Below, one piece after another: positions 28,395-38,344 of a stretch of DNA of 64,000 nucleotides. This DNA comes from Crateriforma spongiae. Its GTDB lineage: Bacteria > Planctomycetota > Planctomycetia > Pirellulales > Pirellulaceae. Both the position numbers and the translations under genes were made by a program. Every line of letters starts with the position of its first letter. Position 1 is the first letter of the stretch. The notes beneath the pieces are model-generated. The model ran no database searches. It saw only the letters and a list, made by a program, of their open reading frames with translations, and was not told the DNA's origin. The stretch spans positions 496,001 through 560,000 of the forward strand of contig NZ_JAAXMS010000005.1 in the NCBI RefSeq assembly GCF_012290005.1, written 5' to 3'.

Positions 28395-28801
28395 GGTGTC
28401 GGTGTCGGACAGATCACGAAACAGGTGACACGCAAGTGGTCACTCGTGATTCGGAAGTCTGTCAATCGAATGGCTTGGTGATTGGGCGGAACGGGATTCA
28501 CCGACTTGGCGAATCGTGATGGTCGATCGGATTGGACCGACGGCCAACATTGCTGCCCCGCGTTCTGCCCCTCGGTAGAAACCTAGGTTGCGTTTTGAGT
28601 CCGGGCAAACCGGGCACGCACAAACCGATGTTCACCGACAAATGGATGTCAAGCGACGACCCGATCGAAGAAGGTCTCTCACGGAGGCACGAAGGCACCG
28701 AGGGGAGAGTAGTTGAGTGGGGAATCCCCGGGTCTTTGCGTGTTGGTGCCGCTGTGCGATTTCCGTCGCAGTAAGAAAATCACGTCGGGAGCCCACGGCA
28801 T
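28395..28801. other. intergenic region with repeat-like stretch
   Basis: 407 bp with no supported gene. It contains the AACCTAGGTT palindrome at 28580-28589 and a GGAGGCACGAAGGCACC-type stretch at 28676-28709, listed separately. A 66-residue minus frame (28498-28698) exists but is not protein-like. Confidence 0.4.
28676..28709. repeat. GGCAC-rich dispersed-repeat-like element
   Basis: The 34-nt stretch repeats GAGGCAC/GAAGGCAC/CGAGG and is flanked by CTCTC (28676) and GAGAG (28705). From memory, similar 'cggaggcacgaaggcac' sequences are scattered in non-coding DNA of many bacterial genomes; here only one copy of this type is seen. Confidence 0.5.
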
Positions 28802-31800
28802 CTACTCGATGCGGTCGGGATCTTCGACAGCCTCCAGAGTGGACAGATAGGCGACCAGGTCGCGTAGTTCACGCATCGTCATCGACTGTGTTAGGTCGGC
28901 GGGCATCGACGATTTGCCTTTCTTACGAAACTCGATATCGTCGGGATGCAGCACCGTCCGCCGTCCGTCGGCCCCCAGGATGACCAAGCTGTCATCGGTT
29001 TCCGAAACGACGATGCCCGTGTGCACGTGGCCATCGATATCGGCGACCACCGTGGTTTCAAACCCTTTGGCAATTTGCGCATCGGGCAGACAGATGGCTT
29101 CCAATAAGTAGCGTCGGTCTTTGGTCCGTCCGATGTCGGTCAATTCGGGGCCGACTTCGCCACCGGTGCGATCGACCTTGTGGCATCGGACGCACGACAA
29201 TTCTGTCTTTTCAAAAAACAATCGGCGGCCCAATTTCGCATCGCCGCCATCGCGGGCTGACCACCAGCGAGCCAACGGTTCGTCGGATTGCAGTGATTCG
29301 ATGTGCTGGTCGATCATCGCCATCTGTTCCGGCGGCAAACGCTTTCGTGCTGCTTCCAAGACGTTCAGCTCCACCACGGCATCCAGTTGACCGGCCAAGT
29401 ACCGATCGACGGCGTCACGGATCGCTTCGGCGGCGGTCGGATCGTTCAAACTGGCCAGTGCATCCCAAGCCTGTTGTCGAACTTTCATACTGGACGACTT
29501 GGTGGCTTCGATGAATCGTGGCACCGATTTCTTGGCCGCGTGCCGCGAAAGGACCTCCAACGCGGCTTCGTTGATGCGCCCGGCCGGTTCGTCGGGGATT
29601 CCCGTCGCGATCCGCACCGCTTGTTGTGAATCCAAACGAGCCAGCGCCAACAATGCCGACGCACGCTGGTCGTCGCTGCGACCGGTGTCTTGGATGCGTC
29701 GTGCAAGCTCCGGTGCAATCTGCTGAATGCCCAACTGTGATGCCGACTTGATCGCTTGATCACGAATCTCGGGATGCGATTTCAGCATGCGATCGACGTG
29801 GGGACGCAGCGCGTCTGCGGCGATCTTTGGCAATCGCGGGCTGATCGGACGATAGTCGTTCAGCACGCGGTCCCGGGGATCGGGCCGTCCCCAAGACGCC
29901 AGCATCTGCAGAGCTTCGATTCGCATGTCCGTCGCGGCCGTTTCGTCCGACGCGTATTGAGCCAGACTTTCGGCTTGTTCAGCGCCACCGATGCGATAGT
30001 TCGCCGCCAATACACGACGAACCAATGCGGGGTCGGTCATGGGATGAACAATTCGCTCGGCCAACGACAGCAATGCGACCGGGATGGGGGCGTCATAGAT
30101 CGCACGCGCCGCTTCGGTCACCACCAAAGGATTGGCGTCGTCCAGAAAGTCCGCGACACGTTCGCTACGCATGCGACGAAGTGCGACCACGGCGGCGCGA
30201 CGTACAGCGACGCTGGGATGCTTGGCCAGGCTGGTGACTTTGTTGGGATCGACGGCGTTGGCCAAGAACATGACGCCGGCGTGCCGCAACGCGGGGTCTT
30301 TGTTGGCGTTCTTTTCCAGCATCACGACAACGCCCGCAAAACCACCTGGAATCTTCATCTGGCTTAGCGCCATCGCTGCAAAGTACCGCACGCGGGGTGA
30401 CGGGTCGGCCAGCAAATCGATCAGTCGGCTGGACGATTCACGGTCACGCGTTTCGCCGGCAAACTTGACCGCGGCGGCGCGTAGAACGCCGTCTTTGTCT
30501 TGCAACCATTGCCGGGTGGCTTTCCAGACTTGTTGGCGAAGGGCATCGTCATCGGGGCTGTGCCGCAGGATTTCTTCCAGCCCCCACGATGCGTGGATAC
30601 GTGCGATGCGCTCGGCGGATTGGTCGCCGACGACGCCAATCAAATGGTCCACTGATTTGCGATCGGCCAGTTCCCACTGGGCTTCCAAACGAACACGCCG
30701 GTCGACATGGGCCAGGTCGGCGACCAGCTTATCGGCGTCGCGTTGGGTCCAGTCGGTGGCCAGAAGTTCCGCGACCTGCCGTGTCAGATCCTGGTCTTGT
30801 TGATCGGACGTGATGCGATAGATCCGGCCTTTGCCCAAGCCTTCCCAACCGTCGACCCAATCGCTGACATAGATCGAACCGTCGGGGCTGAATTCGATGT
30901 CGGTCGCCAGGACTTGCCAAATCGGTTGGTCGTCGGCATCCAACCGATACGTTGCACCGTTGCTGGCTAGTTCAAAGGAACGCACGCCGCTGTTGGCCGG
31001 CCCACCACGAAAGTCACAGATCAGAAACTTGTTCTTCAGGGCGTCGCCGAAACCGGTGCCGGGATAGAACGCCAGGCCGCTGGGGCCATCGGTAAAGTTC
31101 GTGACGGGCGGATTCAGGTACGCCGGTTGTTCGTTGTGATAGGGATGCCAAATCTTTTCACGATTGAACGGTCCGCGATCGGGCAGGTACTGGTAATACA
31201 TCCGCCATCCGCTGTCACCGCCCTGCAGCAGATGAACGATCCGAGCTTTGTCGCCGCTGTCGCTGTTGTTGTCGACGGTGAACCAGTCGCCCAGGTCGTT
31301 GAACGCCAATTCTTGAGGGTTCCGCAGGCCGTTGCAGAAAACTTCCAGGTTGCTGCCGTCTTCTTCACAGCGAAACACGGCACCGACGGCCGGGTTGGAC
31401 AAGACTTTGCCTTCGGCGGTCGTGATGTGATAGCCGCGATCACCGATGCTGAAGTACAGCCGACCATCGGGGCCTTTGACGATGCCGTGCAAATCGTGTC
31501 CGCGAAATGCGACGCGGACGCCATAGCCGTCGGACAGCGCTTTCTTGCTTTCGAACTGGCCGTCGCCATCGGCATCGTCAAAACGCCACAGCCGTGGAAT
31601 GCAGGTGTAGTACAGCGTATCACCGCGGACCAAGATTCCCGCACCGGTGCCTTCTTCGATCCCATTGAATCCGTTGGCGATGACTTCGCTGATATCAGCC
31701 CGACCGTCGCCGTTGTTGTCGGTCAGCCGGCGGATGCGGTCGTCGTGCTGGGCATAGGTGATCGCCGCGTCGCCCAACAATCGGTGGTGATAGTCGATTC

Positions 31801-32191
31801 GATCTTGGACGGTCTTGGCAGCCAAATCCGCCAGCAACCAGGGTTCGTCGTGGGCCCGGTTGTCGGTCACGCCACGACTTTGGCGATAGCTTTCGCACAC
31901 GTAAACTTGGCCATGCGGGTCGATGGCCATCGCGACGATGTTGGCGACCTTAGGTTCGGCGGCGAACAGATCGATCGACCATCCATCGGGAATGCGAATC
32001 GATGCAACCGCTTGTTCCGCTTCTTCCGACGCGGCTGCCACGTCGGGCTGCAGCGGCTGACCACGCAAAGGATCGGCGGCGCGAAGTCCGCTGGATGCTG
32101 AAAAGAGGCCCAAAACGAAGGCCATGAAGAACAGGCGTGGTGGCGTCGATCGAATCGTCGTGGATGCGGGATCCTGCGCTGGCGAGGTCAT
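28802..32191 (-). CDS. PVC-type heme-binding CxxCH protein with propeller dehydrogenase domain and HEAT repeats
   Basis: 1129 residues from the ATG at 32191, which starts a signal peptide (LFFMAFVLGLFSASSGLRAAD); the frame is open further upstream without protein character. Residues about 60-460 are a glucose/sorbosone-dehydrogenase-like propeller (IRIPDGWSIDLFAAEPKVAN, HDLHGIVKGPDGRLYFSIGDRGYHI). A long HEAT-like alpha region follows (about 560-900; IDLLADPSPRVRYFAAMAL, ASSLNDPTAAEAIRDAV). Near residue 1000 is the heme c site CVRCH followed by GGEVGPELTDIG, and a C-terminal membrane-proximal or docking end (RELRDLVAYLST). This architecture is characteristic of the PVC superphylum, where such proteins are predicted periplasmic dehydrogenases that pass electrons to a c-type heme. 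Substrate unknown. Confidence 0.92.
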   Translation of the reverse strand: MTSPAQDPASTTIRSTPPRLFFMAFVLGLFSASSGLRAADPLRGQPLQPDVAAASEEAEQAVASIRIPDGWSIDLFAAEPKVANIVAMAIDPHGQVYVCESYRQSRGVTDNRAHDEPWLLADLAAKTVQDRIDYHHRLLGDAAITYAQHDDRIRRLTDNNGDGRADISEVIANGFNGIEEGTGAGILVRGDTLYYTCIPRLWRFDDADGDGQFESKKALSDGYGVRVAFRGHDLHGIVKGPDGRLYFSIGDRGYHITTAEGKVLSNPAVGAVFRCEEDGSNLEVFCNGLRNPQELAFNDLGDWFTVDNNSDSGDKARIVHLLQGGDSGWRMYYQYLPDRGPFNREKIWHPYHNEQPAYLNPPVTNFTDGPSGLAFYPGTGFGDALKNKFLICDFRGGPANSGVRSFELASNGATYRLDADDQPIWQVLATDIEFSPDGSIYVSDWVDGWEGLGKGRIYRITSDQQDQDLTRQVAELLATDWTQRDADKLVADLAHVDRRVRLEAQWELADRKSVDHLIGVVGDQSAERIARIHASWGLEEILRHSPDDDALRQQVWKATRQWLQDKDGVLRAAAVKFAGETRDRESSSRLIDLLADPSPRVRYFAAMALSQMKIPGGFAGVVVMLEKNANKDPALRHAGVMFLANAVDPNKVTSLAKHPSVAVRRAAVVALRRMRSERVADFLDDANPLVVTEAARAIYDAPIPVALLSLAERIVHPMTDPALVRRVLAANYRIGGAEQAESLAQYASDETAATDMRIEALQMLASWGRPDPRDRVLNDYRPISPRLPKIAADALRPHVDRMLKSHPEIRDQAIKSASQLGIQQIAPELARRIQDTGRSDDQRASALLALARLDSQQAVRIATGIPDEPAGRINEAALEVLSRHAAKKSVPRFIEATKSSSMKVRQQAWDALASLNDPTAAEAIRDAVDRYLAGQLDAVVELNVLEAARKRLPPEQMAMIDQHIESLQSDEPLARWWSARDGGDAKLGRRLFFEKTELSCVRCHKVDRTGGEVGPELTDIGRTKDRRYLLEAICLPDAQIAKGFETTVVADIDGHVHTGIVVSETDDSLVILGADGRRTVLHPDDIEFRKKGKSSMPADLTQSMTMRELRDLVAYLSTLEAVEDPDRIE

Positions 32192-32314
32192 AGGCGTTTG
32201 GCGGCGAGTGTTGGGCGGACGGTTAATGCTAAGATAACCGGCGTCGGTGTTTTCCGGCATCACGAAAATTCGTCGGAAGGTCTGGCGGACCGGTTTTTGG
32301 GGTGACAACGTGAG

Positions 32315-32728
32315 ATGGGCGTGATGACGAATCACCCGCAGGATGCTGAAGCCGCGGCCGCGAACGAGGAATCGTCCCCGCGTCGTGGTTCGCCGTTCGC
32401 CGAACAGCAACCGGTGGTGTTTGCTAAGACACGGGGCAATACAGACGCCAATACACGGGGTGGAGATTCATCCCCGCCGTTGGACGTTGGTGTGTTGCCG
32501 GCGACGGCGCTGGGAGCGGTTGCCGCGTCGATCGCCGTGATCCCGTTTGCTGCGGCGTGTTATTGGCTGTTCCCGGGCGGCGGAATGCTGGTTGCCCCGC
32601 TGGGGGCTTTGCTGGCGGCGATGGGCACCGTTTCGCCACGCACCAAAACGTCCATCGTGATGCTGTTGCTGCATCTGGGGCTGTTCGCCGCGTGTTTCCA
32701 ACAAACCGTCATGGCGGCCGGAATCTAA
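32315..32728 (+). CDS. small membrane protein, unknown function
   Basis: 137 residues from the ATG at 32315 (a second ATG is at 32324). The first 55 residues are polar and probably disordered; two or three transmembrane segments follow (PATALGAVAASIAVIPFAAACYWLF, MLVAPLGALLAAMG, TSIVMLLLHLGLFAACF). No family is recognised. It is divergent from the PVC cytochrome gene (123 bp between starts) and convergent with the Nudix gene. Confidence 0.65.
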   Translation: MGVMTNHPQDAEAAAANEESSPRRGSPFAEQQPVVFAKTRGNTDANTRGGDSSPPLDVGVLPATALGAVAASIAVIPFAAACYWLFPGGGMLVAPLGALLAAMGTVSPRTKTSIVMLLLHLGLFAACFQQTVMAAGI

Positions 32729-32792
32729 TCGGCCAGGACGGAAAAAAAGGGCCTATGGTCCGTCGGCGTTCCGACCGAATCGCGGCGTGTCG

Positions 32793-33242
32793 CTAGAAGT
32801 CCAAGTCGACTTCGCCGCGGGTCAAAGCCTGTAAGAACGTCGGCAGACTTGGCAACATGTCTGGGGCGGATTCGATTTCCGGTCGCGTCATCCAGAAGAC
32901 TTCGGCGACTTCGTCGGGATTAGGAATCGGCTGGATCGCGTGGTCCAGTTCCGCCAACCACCAAGCCAGATTGGTGCCCCAGGGCGTCACGCTGCGCCAA
33001 CACAGACATTGGGGCACGACATCGATCGCCAATTCTTCTTGCATTTCGCGAACCAGCGCCTGCGATTCCGTTTCGCCTTCTTCGATGCCACCGCCCGGCA
33101 GACACAGTTTGCCCGGGGCCGTGACGGTCAAAGCACGGCGGATGATCAACAAGCGGTCTTCACGAAAAATAACGCCGACGACGCCGCGTTTGCGTCGTGT
33201 TTGAGGTCGGCCAAGGCTGCTGCGAACGTCGACGGGATTCAT
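32793..33242 (-). CDS. Nudix hydrolase
   Basis: 149 residues from the ATG at 33242. The Nudix box GGGIEEGETESQALVREMQEELAI (about residues 47-70) is complete, with the usual Gly near the end replaced by Ala. The fold start GVVGVIFREDRLLIIRRAL is typical. Family knowledge: cleaves nucleoside diphosphate-linked compounds, possibly oxidised nucleotides, with Mg2+ in the cytoplasm. The specificity cannot be set from sequence. No upstream gene is cotranscribed; it ends 65 bp from the convergent membrane-protein gene. Confidence 0.92.
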   Translation of the reverse strand: MNPVDVRSSLGRPQTRRKRGVVGVIFREDRLLIIRRALTVTAPGKLCLPGGGIEEGETESQALVREMQEELAIDVVPQCLCWRSVTPWGTNLAWWLAELDHAIQPIPNPDEVAEVFWMTRPEIESAPDMLPSLPTFLQALTRGEVDLDF

Positions 33243-33363
33243 AACTAGGCTTTTACAACAACCGGGCGGTACGGACAATCGCGATTGAGACGATCCGCAC
33301 GGGGTCGTCGGTTCTGTCTTCAAGATTCTACTTGGTCACGAAATTTTACTTGGTCGCGAACGA

Positions 33364-34743
33364 TTGACTGATCCCGCTAGCAAGAACGCCCCCTCGACTT
33401 TGGCACTGCCGCTGGACTGCCCCCGCGCCGCCGAAGCGATTCGCATCATCCGAACGCTGGACGAACACGGTTTCGTCGCCTATTTGGCCGGCGGCTGTGT
33501 CCGCGATCTGCTGCTGGGCATTCGTCCCAAAGACTATGACGTGGCCACCGACGCAACCCCGCCGATGGTCCGCAAGGTGTTCGGCCGAAATCGCACGCTG
33601 GCCTTCGGCGCGTCGTTCGGCGTGATCGGTGTGTTGCCCGGGCATCGCAAGGATGAATCCGATCCGCCGTCGACTGGCGCGGTACCGCGCGAACCGACGG
33701 AAGTCGCGACGTTCCGCAGCGACGGCAGTTACAGCGACGGCCGACGTCCCGACAGCGTGCATTACGGCAACGCCCCCGCGGATGCGGCGCGTCGTGATTT
33801 CACGATCAACGGATTGTTTTACGATCCCAAGACCCGTCAAGTGATCGATTACGTCGATGGCCAGGCGGACCTGCGGCGTCGCCGGTTGCGAACGATCGGG
33901 GACCCGGAACAACGATTCGCCGAAGACCGTTTGCGGATGTTACGGGCGGTCCGGTTTGCCACCACGCTGGGGTTTGACGTCGACGCATCGACGATGGACG
34001 CGGTCCGCCTGCACGCCGGCGAAGTCGGCGATGTTTCGGCCGAACGGATCGGCGCGGAGATGCGAAAAACGCTGGCCAGCGATCGCGCGGCGATGGGGCT
34101 GGACTTGTTGATCGATAGTGGTTTGGCGACCAAAGTTTGGCCGGAATTGCCGGCGGCCCGATCCGATCGGTGGCGGCAGCGATTGGCGTCGATCGAACGC
34201 GGGCCGGACGATCTTCCGTCGGCTTTGTCGCCGTTTGTGGTCGCCTTGGCGGTCACGGTAACGACGTTCGATGATCCCGACGCGGTGCTGCAGCGTTTAA
34301 AAGACCGCTGGCGTTTGTCGACCGAAGAAATTCGCGCCACCACGACGGCCTTGAAAGACCATTCGATGTTGGCCAAATCGGCCGATGCGGCATGGTCGGA
34401 TCTGCAACCGTGCTTGGTGGACCGAGACATCGGCACGACGCTGGCCGTCGCCGCCGCCGTGGTTCGCAGCGACCGAACGGACCGATCGGGCATCCGGCGG
34501 TGCGAAGACGCGTTGCGTTTGCCGACGGCTGAACTGGATCCGCCGCCGCTGGTGACCGGAAAAGACCTGAAGAAACGAGGATGGACACCGGGGCCGCATT
34601 TTAAACACTGGTTGACCAAGATTCGCCGCGACCAATTGGACGGCCGGATGAAAAGCCGCGACGACGCGGAAGCATGGTTGGAAACCCAGCACCGCGAGCA
34701 AGGCGACTTGGACGCCGACGGTCGGGCTTCAAAGGAAGGCTGA
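33364..34743 (+). CDS. CCA tRNA nucleotidyltransferase / polynucleotide adenylyltransferase family
   Basis: 459 residues from a TTG at 33364, the first possible start; no ATG is near. The head motif GGCVRDLLLGIRPKDYDVATDATP (about residues 42-65) carries the catalytic D-x-D of class II nucleotidyltransferases. ARRDFTINGLFYD and the RNA-binding RFAEDRLRMLRAVRFATTLGF motif are typical of CCA-adding enzymes and PcnB. The C-terminal half has helical RNA-binding character. It could be CCA-adding, A-adding or a poly(A) polymerase; CCA and PcnB cannot be told apart here. It overlaps the convergent hemW stop by 15 bp. Confidence 0.9.
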   Translation: MTDPASKNAPSTLALPLDCPRAAEAIRIIRTLDEHGFVAYLAGGCVRDLLLGIRPKDYDVATDATPPMVRKVFGRNRTLAFGASFGVIGVLPGHRKDESDPPSTGAVPREPTEVATFRSDGSYSDGRRPDSVHYGNAPADAARRDFTINGLFYDPKTRQVIDYVDGQADLRRRRLRTIGDPEQRFAEDRLRMLRAVRFATTLGFDVDASTMDAVRLHAGEVGDVSAERIGAEMRKTLASDRAAMGLDLLIDSGLATKVWPELPAARSDRWRQRLASIERGPDDLPSALSPFVVALAVTVTTFDDPDAVLQRLKDRWRLSTEEIRATTTALKDHSMLAKSADAAWSDLQPCLVDRDIGTTLAVAAAVVRSDRTDRSGIRRCEDALRLPTAELDPPPLVTGKDLKKRGWTPGPHFKHWLTKIRRDQLDGRMKSRDDAEAWLETQHREQGDLDADGRASKEG

Positions 34744-35874
34744 CGCGACGGTGTCGGCAAACAGCAACCCACGTGGGGTCAATTGCACACGATCGCCGTT
34801 TCGCCGAATCAGCCCGTCGTCGATCAGCCGTCGCAAAGTGGCCCCGAATTTTTCATCTAAATCCAAGCCGCTTCGACGGCCGACCGATGCCAGGCCGACG
34901 CCGTCGATCATTCGAACGCCGAAAGCCATCAATTCACGGGCATACTGGTCAGCGTCCAGAGGTTCCGATTCGGCGATGGGGCTGTGCCCCGATTCGATCC
35001 GCTTTAAATAAGTGGTCGTGCTGCGATGATTAACGGTGCGCCGGCCATTCAGGAAAGCCGCCGCGCCGGGGCCCGCCGCCAGCCAAGCCTGGCCTTGCCA
35101 ATATGCGATGTTGTGCCGGCAACGGTTCGCCGGCGGTGCGAAATTGCTGACTTCGTACTGTGGCATGCCCGCGGCTGCGGTCGCATCACGCAAATCTTGG
35201 TACATCTGCCATTCGTCATCCTCGCCCGCCGGACGAAGTTCCCCTTTGCGATGGCGAGCGAAAAACGGTGTGCCCTTTTCGATGGTCAACGCATAAGCCG
35301 ACAAGTGGCGGATCGGCAATTTCAACGCTTGGTCCAAATCACGCTGCCAAATCGCCACGCTTTCGTCGGGCGCGGCAAAGATCAAGTCAATCGAGACGTT
35401 GCCGATGACGGCCGCCGCCGTTTCGATCGCGGCGATTGCTTCGGCCGCTGTATGTCCACGTTCCAGACGCCGGATCTTGTCGGCATCAAACGACTGAACG
35501 CCCAAGCTGATTCGGTTCACGCCGTGGTCAGACAACTGCCGGGCCTTGGTGGCGTCGATGTCTTCCGGATTGGCTTCAAAGCTGATCTCGGCATCATCGG
35601 CAAAGCGAACGTGGCGGCGAATCGAATGGCAAAACCAATCCAGTTGCGAAGCGTTCAAATGCGTCGGCGTGCCACCACCCACAAACAGTGTGTTCAACGT
35701 CGGTTGGTCCCACGTTTGCATTTCACGATCGATCGCCGTCAAGAATCGATCGATCAAGTCATCGCGACCGGCCACCACGCTGAAGTTGCAATAACCACAC
35801 CGGTGTCGGCAAAACGGCACATGGATGTAAGCCGCCCGAGGTGGCGCGGTCCGGTCCGGCCAGTCGACCGACAT
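34729..35874 (-). CDS. hemW: radical SAM HemW (heme chaperone / CPO-like)
   Basis: 381 residues from the ATG at 35874, only 5 bp after the upstream MBL gene's stop, so cotranscribed. The cluster motif is C22-x3-C26-x2-C29 (HVPFCRHRCGYCNF), followed by LFVGGGTPTHL and RISLGVQSFDADKIRRLERGHT. The fourth cysteine found next to the cluster in true HemN is absent (F after C-x-x-C), which points to HemW, a heme chaperone, and not to coproporphyrinogen oxidase. Family knowledge: inserts heme into respiratory proteins. The older annotation 'HemN-like' is the main alternative. Confidence 0.88.
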   Translation of the reverse strand: MSVDWPDRTAPPRAAYIHVPFCRHRCGYCNFSVVAGRDDLIDRFLTAIDREMQTWDQPTLNTLFVGGGTPTHLNASQLDWFCHSIRRHVRFADDAEISFEANPEDIDATKARQLSDHGVNRISLGVQSFDADKIRRLERGHTAAEAIAAIETAAAVIGNVSIDLIFAAPDESVAIWQRDLDQALKLPIRHLSAYALTIEKGTPFFARHRKGELRPAGEDDEWQMYQDLRDATAAAGMPQYEVSNFAPPANRCRHNIAYWQGQAWLAAGPGAAAFLNGRRTVNHRSTTTYLKRIESGHSPIAESEPLDADQYARELMAFGVRMIDGVGLASVGRRSGLDLDEKFGATLRRLIDDGLIRRNGDRVQLTPRGLLFADTVASAFL

Positions 35875-35879
35875 CGCGT

Positions 35880-36719
35880 CTACAGCCACAGTTTCAATCG
35901 TCCGCCCAGCCCATCGGGTAATGCCCGACGCACCAGACGTTTGACTTGCGATTCGTTGTACCGCGTCGACAAATGGCCGGCGATGACCAATTCGTTTTTG
36001 AATTTGTCGGATCGGTCGCGATAGTCATCGACGTGCATGTGCCCGTGCTTGTGAATCTTTTCCTTGCGGTGTTCGGGCGCGACGAAGGTCATTTCGCTGA
36101 TCAAGATTCGCGCATCGTAGAACTGCGGATTCTGGTCCAGTCCTTTCGGATTGGTGTCGCCCGTGTACGCGAACACGGGCACACGCGTTTCGGCGGTGAC
36201 CTCGGTGCCCGACATTCGCAGGTCGCGGATTTGTTCGCCCGACAGATCGGTGTATTCGGGTTTCAATTTGTGGCGACGTTGGTAGACGACAAAACCAAGC
36301 GAATCGATCGTGTGTCGCGTCTCCACCGCTTCGACCAAATACTCGCGTCCGATCTCCGTTTCATCGCCGCCCAACAGACCGACCAATTCGCATGGCATCG
36401 CGCCGCGGTCAAGCGTGCGAAAATCCTGTAGCATCTTCCAAGCCGGATCGACGGCCGAATCAGGCAGATAAATGATTGGCGGGTCCATCTTCATCATGCG
36501 ACGCCGCGACACGTAGGCGGGCAACGCGGCAATGTGGTCCAGGTGGGCGTGGCTGATGAACATGGTCGACGTGCCCATGAAATCCCACGGCTGGACACCC
36601 ACGTCGAACAGCAACTTCAGCTCGTTGACCCGCCAACACGTTTGCACCGCGGCGCGCGAATAACCTTCGATGGTCAGTCCGCCGTGTTCGTGGCGAAGCA
36701 GGGGAATGTTCTCAACCAT
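35880..36719 (-). CDS. MBL-fold metallo-hydrolase, RNase Z-like
   Basis: 279 residues from the ATG at 36719; a longer open frame upstream runs into non-coding sequence. The MBL motif H57-A-H59-L-D61-H62 (FISHAHLDHIAALP) binds two zinc ions. VFAYTGDTNPKG supplies the metal Asp, LISEMTFVAPEHR follows, and a late GHLSTRYNESQVK gives the final His. These are the spacing and motifs of tRNase Z-type enzymes. Function could be tRNA 3' processing or another phosphodiesterase activity; size suits RNase Z (about 280-320). It leads the hemW gene directly, and mnmE ends 155 bp upstream. Confidence 0.85.
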   Translation of the reverse strand: MVENIPLLRHEHGGLTIEGYSRAAVQTCWRVNELKLLFDVGVQPWDFMGTSTMFISHAHLDHIAALPAYVSRRRMMKMDPPIIYLPDSAVDPAWKMLQDFRTLDRGAMPCELVGLLGGDETEIGREYLVEAVETRHTIDSLGFVVYQRRHKLKPEYTDLSGEQIRDLRMSGTEVTAETRVPVFAYTGDTNPKGLDQNPQFYDARILISEMTFVAPEHRKEKIHKHGHMHVDDYRDRSDKFKNELVIAGHLSTRYNESQVKRLVRRALPDGLGGRLKLWL

Positions 36720-36873
36720 GGGAACGGGTGACGTGTGCCTGGAAATCTGCCTGGATGGGAATCCACAAGCTTGGTGGAAAATGCCCGGCGCTGGGAGAGG
36801 GCTGGACAAAAGAAAACACGCGGTTCGACGATGCGTCGACGTGGACCGAAGCTGCGCTGGCACCGGGCCGTCG

Positions 36874-38256
36874 CTATTTTCCGATACAGAATCGGCCGAA
36901 AACCCGGTCCAGAATGTCGTCGGTGTACACGACCCCGGTGACTTCGCCCAAGGCGTCGGCGGCGGTACGGATCTCCGTGGCAATCAATTCCTGGCCCTCG
37001 TCAATCTCCGACAGTCCGATCGCCGTTCGGATGGCCCCGGCGGCCTGGGCCAGTGATTGACGACATCGCGCCGCGGTACCGGACACGGACACCGAATCGG
37101 TCCGGTCGGTTCGATCCAGTTCTGAAAAGATTCGATCGACCAAATCATCGATGCCCTGGCCGGTCACGCTGCTGGTCAAACAGCCGCCGGCGGAAACATC
37201 GGTATCCGTATCGTTGGGCGATTGCAAATCGGCTTTTGTCCAAACGCCAATCACATGTCGACCGGCCGAATCAATCGGCCGATCATCGCTTTGACTCGGA
37301 CGTGTGACGTCAACGCAGTGCAGCACCACGTCGGCCCTGCGAATGGCTTGTGCGGTCATCCGCTGTGCGATTTCGGAAATCGATTTTTGGGAATCTGACG
37401 TTGCGGCGGTCCGGCCAGCGACCGCTTCGAAGCCAGCGGTATCGATCAATTCCAATTGCCGGTCGCCGACCGTCACATGAACGCTGACGGTGTCACGCGT
37501 CGTGCCGGGAACGTCGGCGACCAAGGCCGCATCATGACCGCTGATCGCGTTGATCAAACAGCTTTTTCCCGCGTTGGGTTGCCCGCACAGAACGATTTTC
37601 GGCGTTTCATTCGACTCGCCACGACTTTCCAGCGTCGCCGACGTCGATTCCAGCGTCGCGGCGATGACATCCAATCGCCGCCGCAGTTCGTGCGGCTGGA
37701 TGAATTCAATGTCTTCGTCGACAAAGTCCAAGCCGGCTTCGACATCCGCCAACAGGTCCAGCAATTGATCACGCAACAGCAACAGTGGCCGCGAAAAATT
37801 ACCAGCCAACTGCTGCAGCGCCTGGTCCAATGACCGGTCTTGGTCCGCGTCGATCACCCCCAAGACGGCTTCGGCCTGAGTCAGATCCAAACGTCCGGCC
37901 AGAAACGACCGCAGCGTGAATTCGCCCGGACGCGCCGCCCGAGCCTTGAACTGGATGGCCCGCTGGACCATCGATTCCAGCACGGGCAACGATCCAATCG
38001 TGTGAATTTCCGCCGAGGGTTGCCCGGTGTAGCTGCGGCCATCGGGCCAGATCAGCACGTCAGCGTGAATTTCGCCGATGGGGGCGCCGCAATCAATCGC
38101 CGCTCGCTGGCGCCGGCCGGCAGTCAAGTCCACGGGGCCACCCATCAGTCCCGCCAGGACGTCCATGACATCATCGCCGGAAAGTCGCACGATGCCTCGC
38201 GGGGCGGGACAAAGCGGTGATGCGATGGCCACAATCGTGTCGTCGGTATTGAACAT
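36874..38256 (-). CDS. mnmE: tRNA modification GTPase MnmE
   Basis: 460 residues from the ATG at 38256; the family is about 450-460. It starts MFNTDDTIVAIASPLCPAPRGIVRLSG, the conserved N-terminal folate domain. The GTPase domain has G1 GQPNAGKSCLINAI, G3 VPGTTRDTVSVHV/DTAGFE and G4 TKAD. The protein ends with the family's C-terminal CIGK, whose cysteine is part of the activity. Family knowledge: with MnmG it installs the 5-carboxymethylaminomethyl group at U34 of tRNAs. The upstream open stretch (to 38643) overlaps dsbD out of frame and is spurious. Confidence 0.97.
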   Translation of the reverse strand: MFNTDDTIVAIASPLCPAPRGIVRLSGDDVMDVLAGLMGGPVDLTAGRRQRAAIDCGAPIGEIHADVLIWPDGRSYTGQPSAEIHTIGSLPVLESMVQRAIQFKARAARPGEFTLRSFLAGRLDLTQAEAVLGVIDADQDRSLDQALQQLAGNFSRPLLLLRDQLLDLLADVEAGLDFVDEDIEFIQPHELRRRLDVIAATLESTSATLESRGESNETPKIVLCGQPNAGKSCLINAISGHDAALVADVPGTTRDTVSVHVTVGDRQLELIDTAGFEAVAGRTAATSDSQKSISEIAQRMTAQAIRRADVVLHCVDVTRPSQSDDRPIDSAGRHVIGVWTKADLQSPNDTDTDVSAGGCLTSSVTGQGIDDLVDRIFSELDRTDRTDSVSVSGTAARCRQSLAQAAGAIRTAIGLSEIDEGQELIATEIRTAADALGEVTGVVYTDDILDRVFGRFCIGK

Positions 38257-38344
38257 CACCGACTCCCAGAAACCGGCACGTCGAAGAACAAATACGGAAC
38301 CGCAAGCATGGCGATGGCGGGTCGCCAGTTCGACGGCCGCCGCT

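Noticed and set aside
28498-28698. Small minus-strand frame in an intergenic region
   Set aside because: Arg/Ser-rich, no start signal, overlaps repeat-like DNA.
31127-32101. Plus-strand open frame antisense to the PVC cytochrome
   Set aside because: Composition bias creates the frame; the minus strand holds the propeller and heme motifs.
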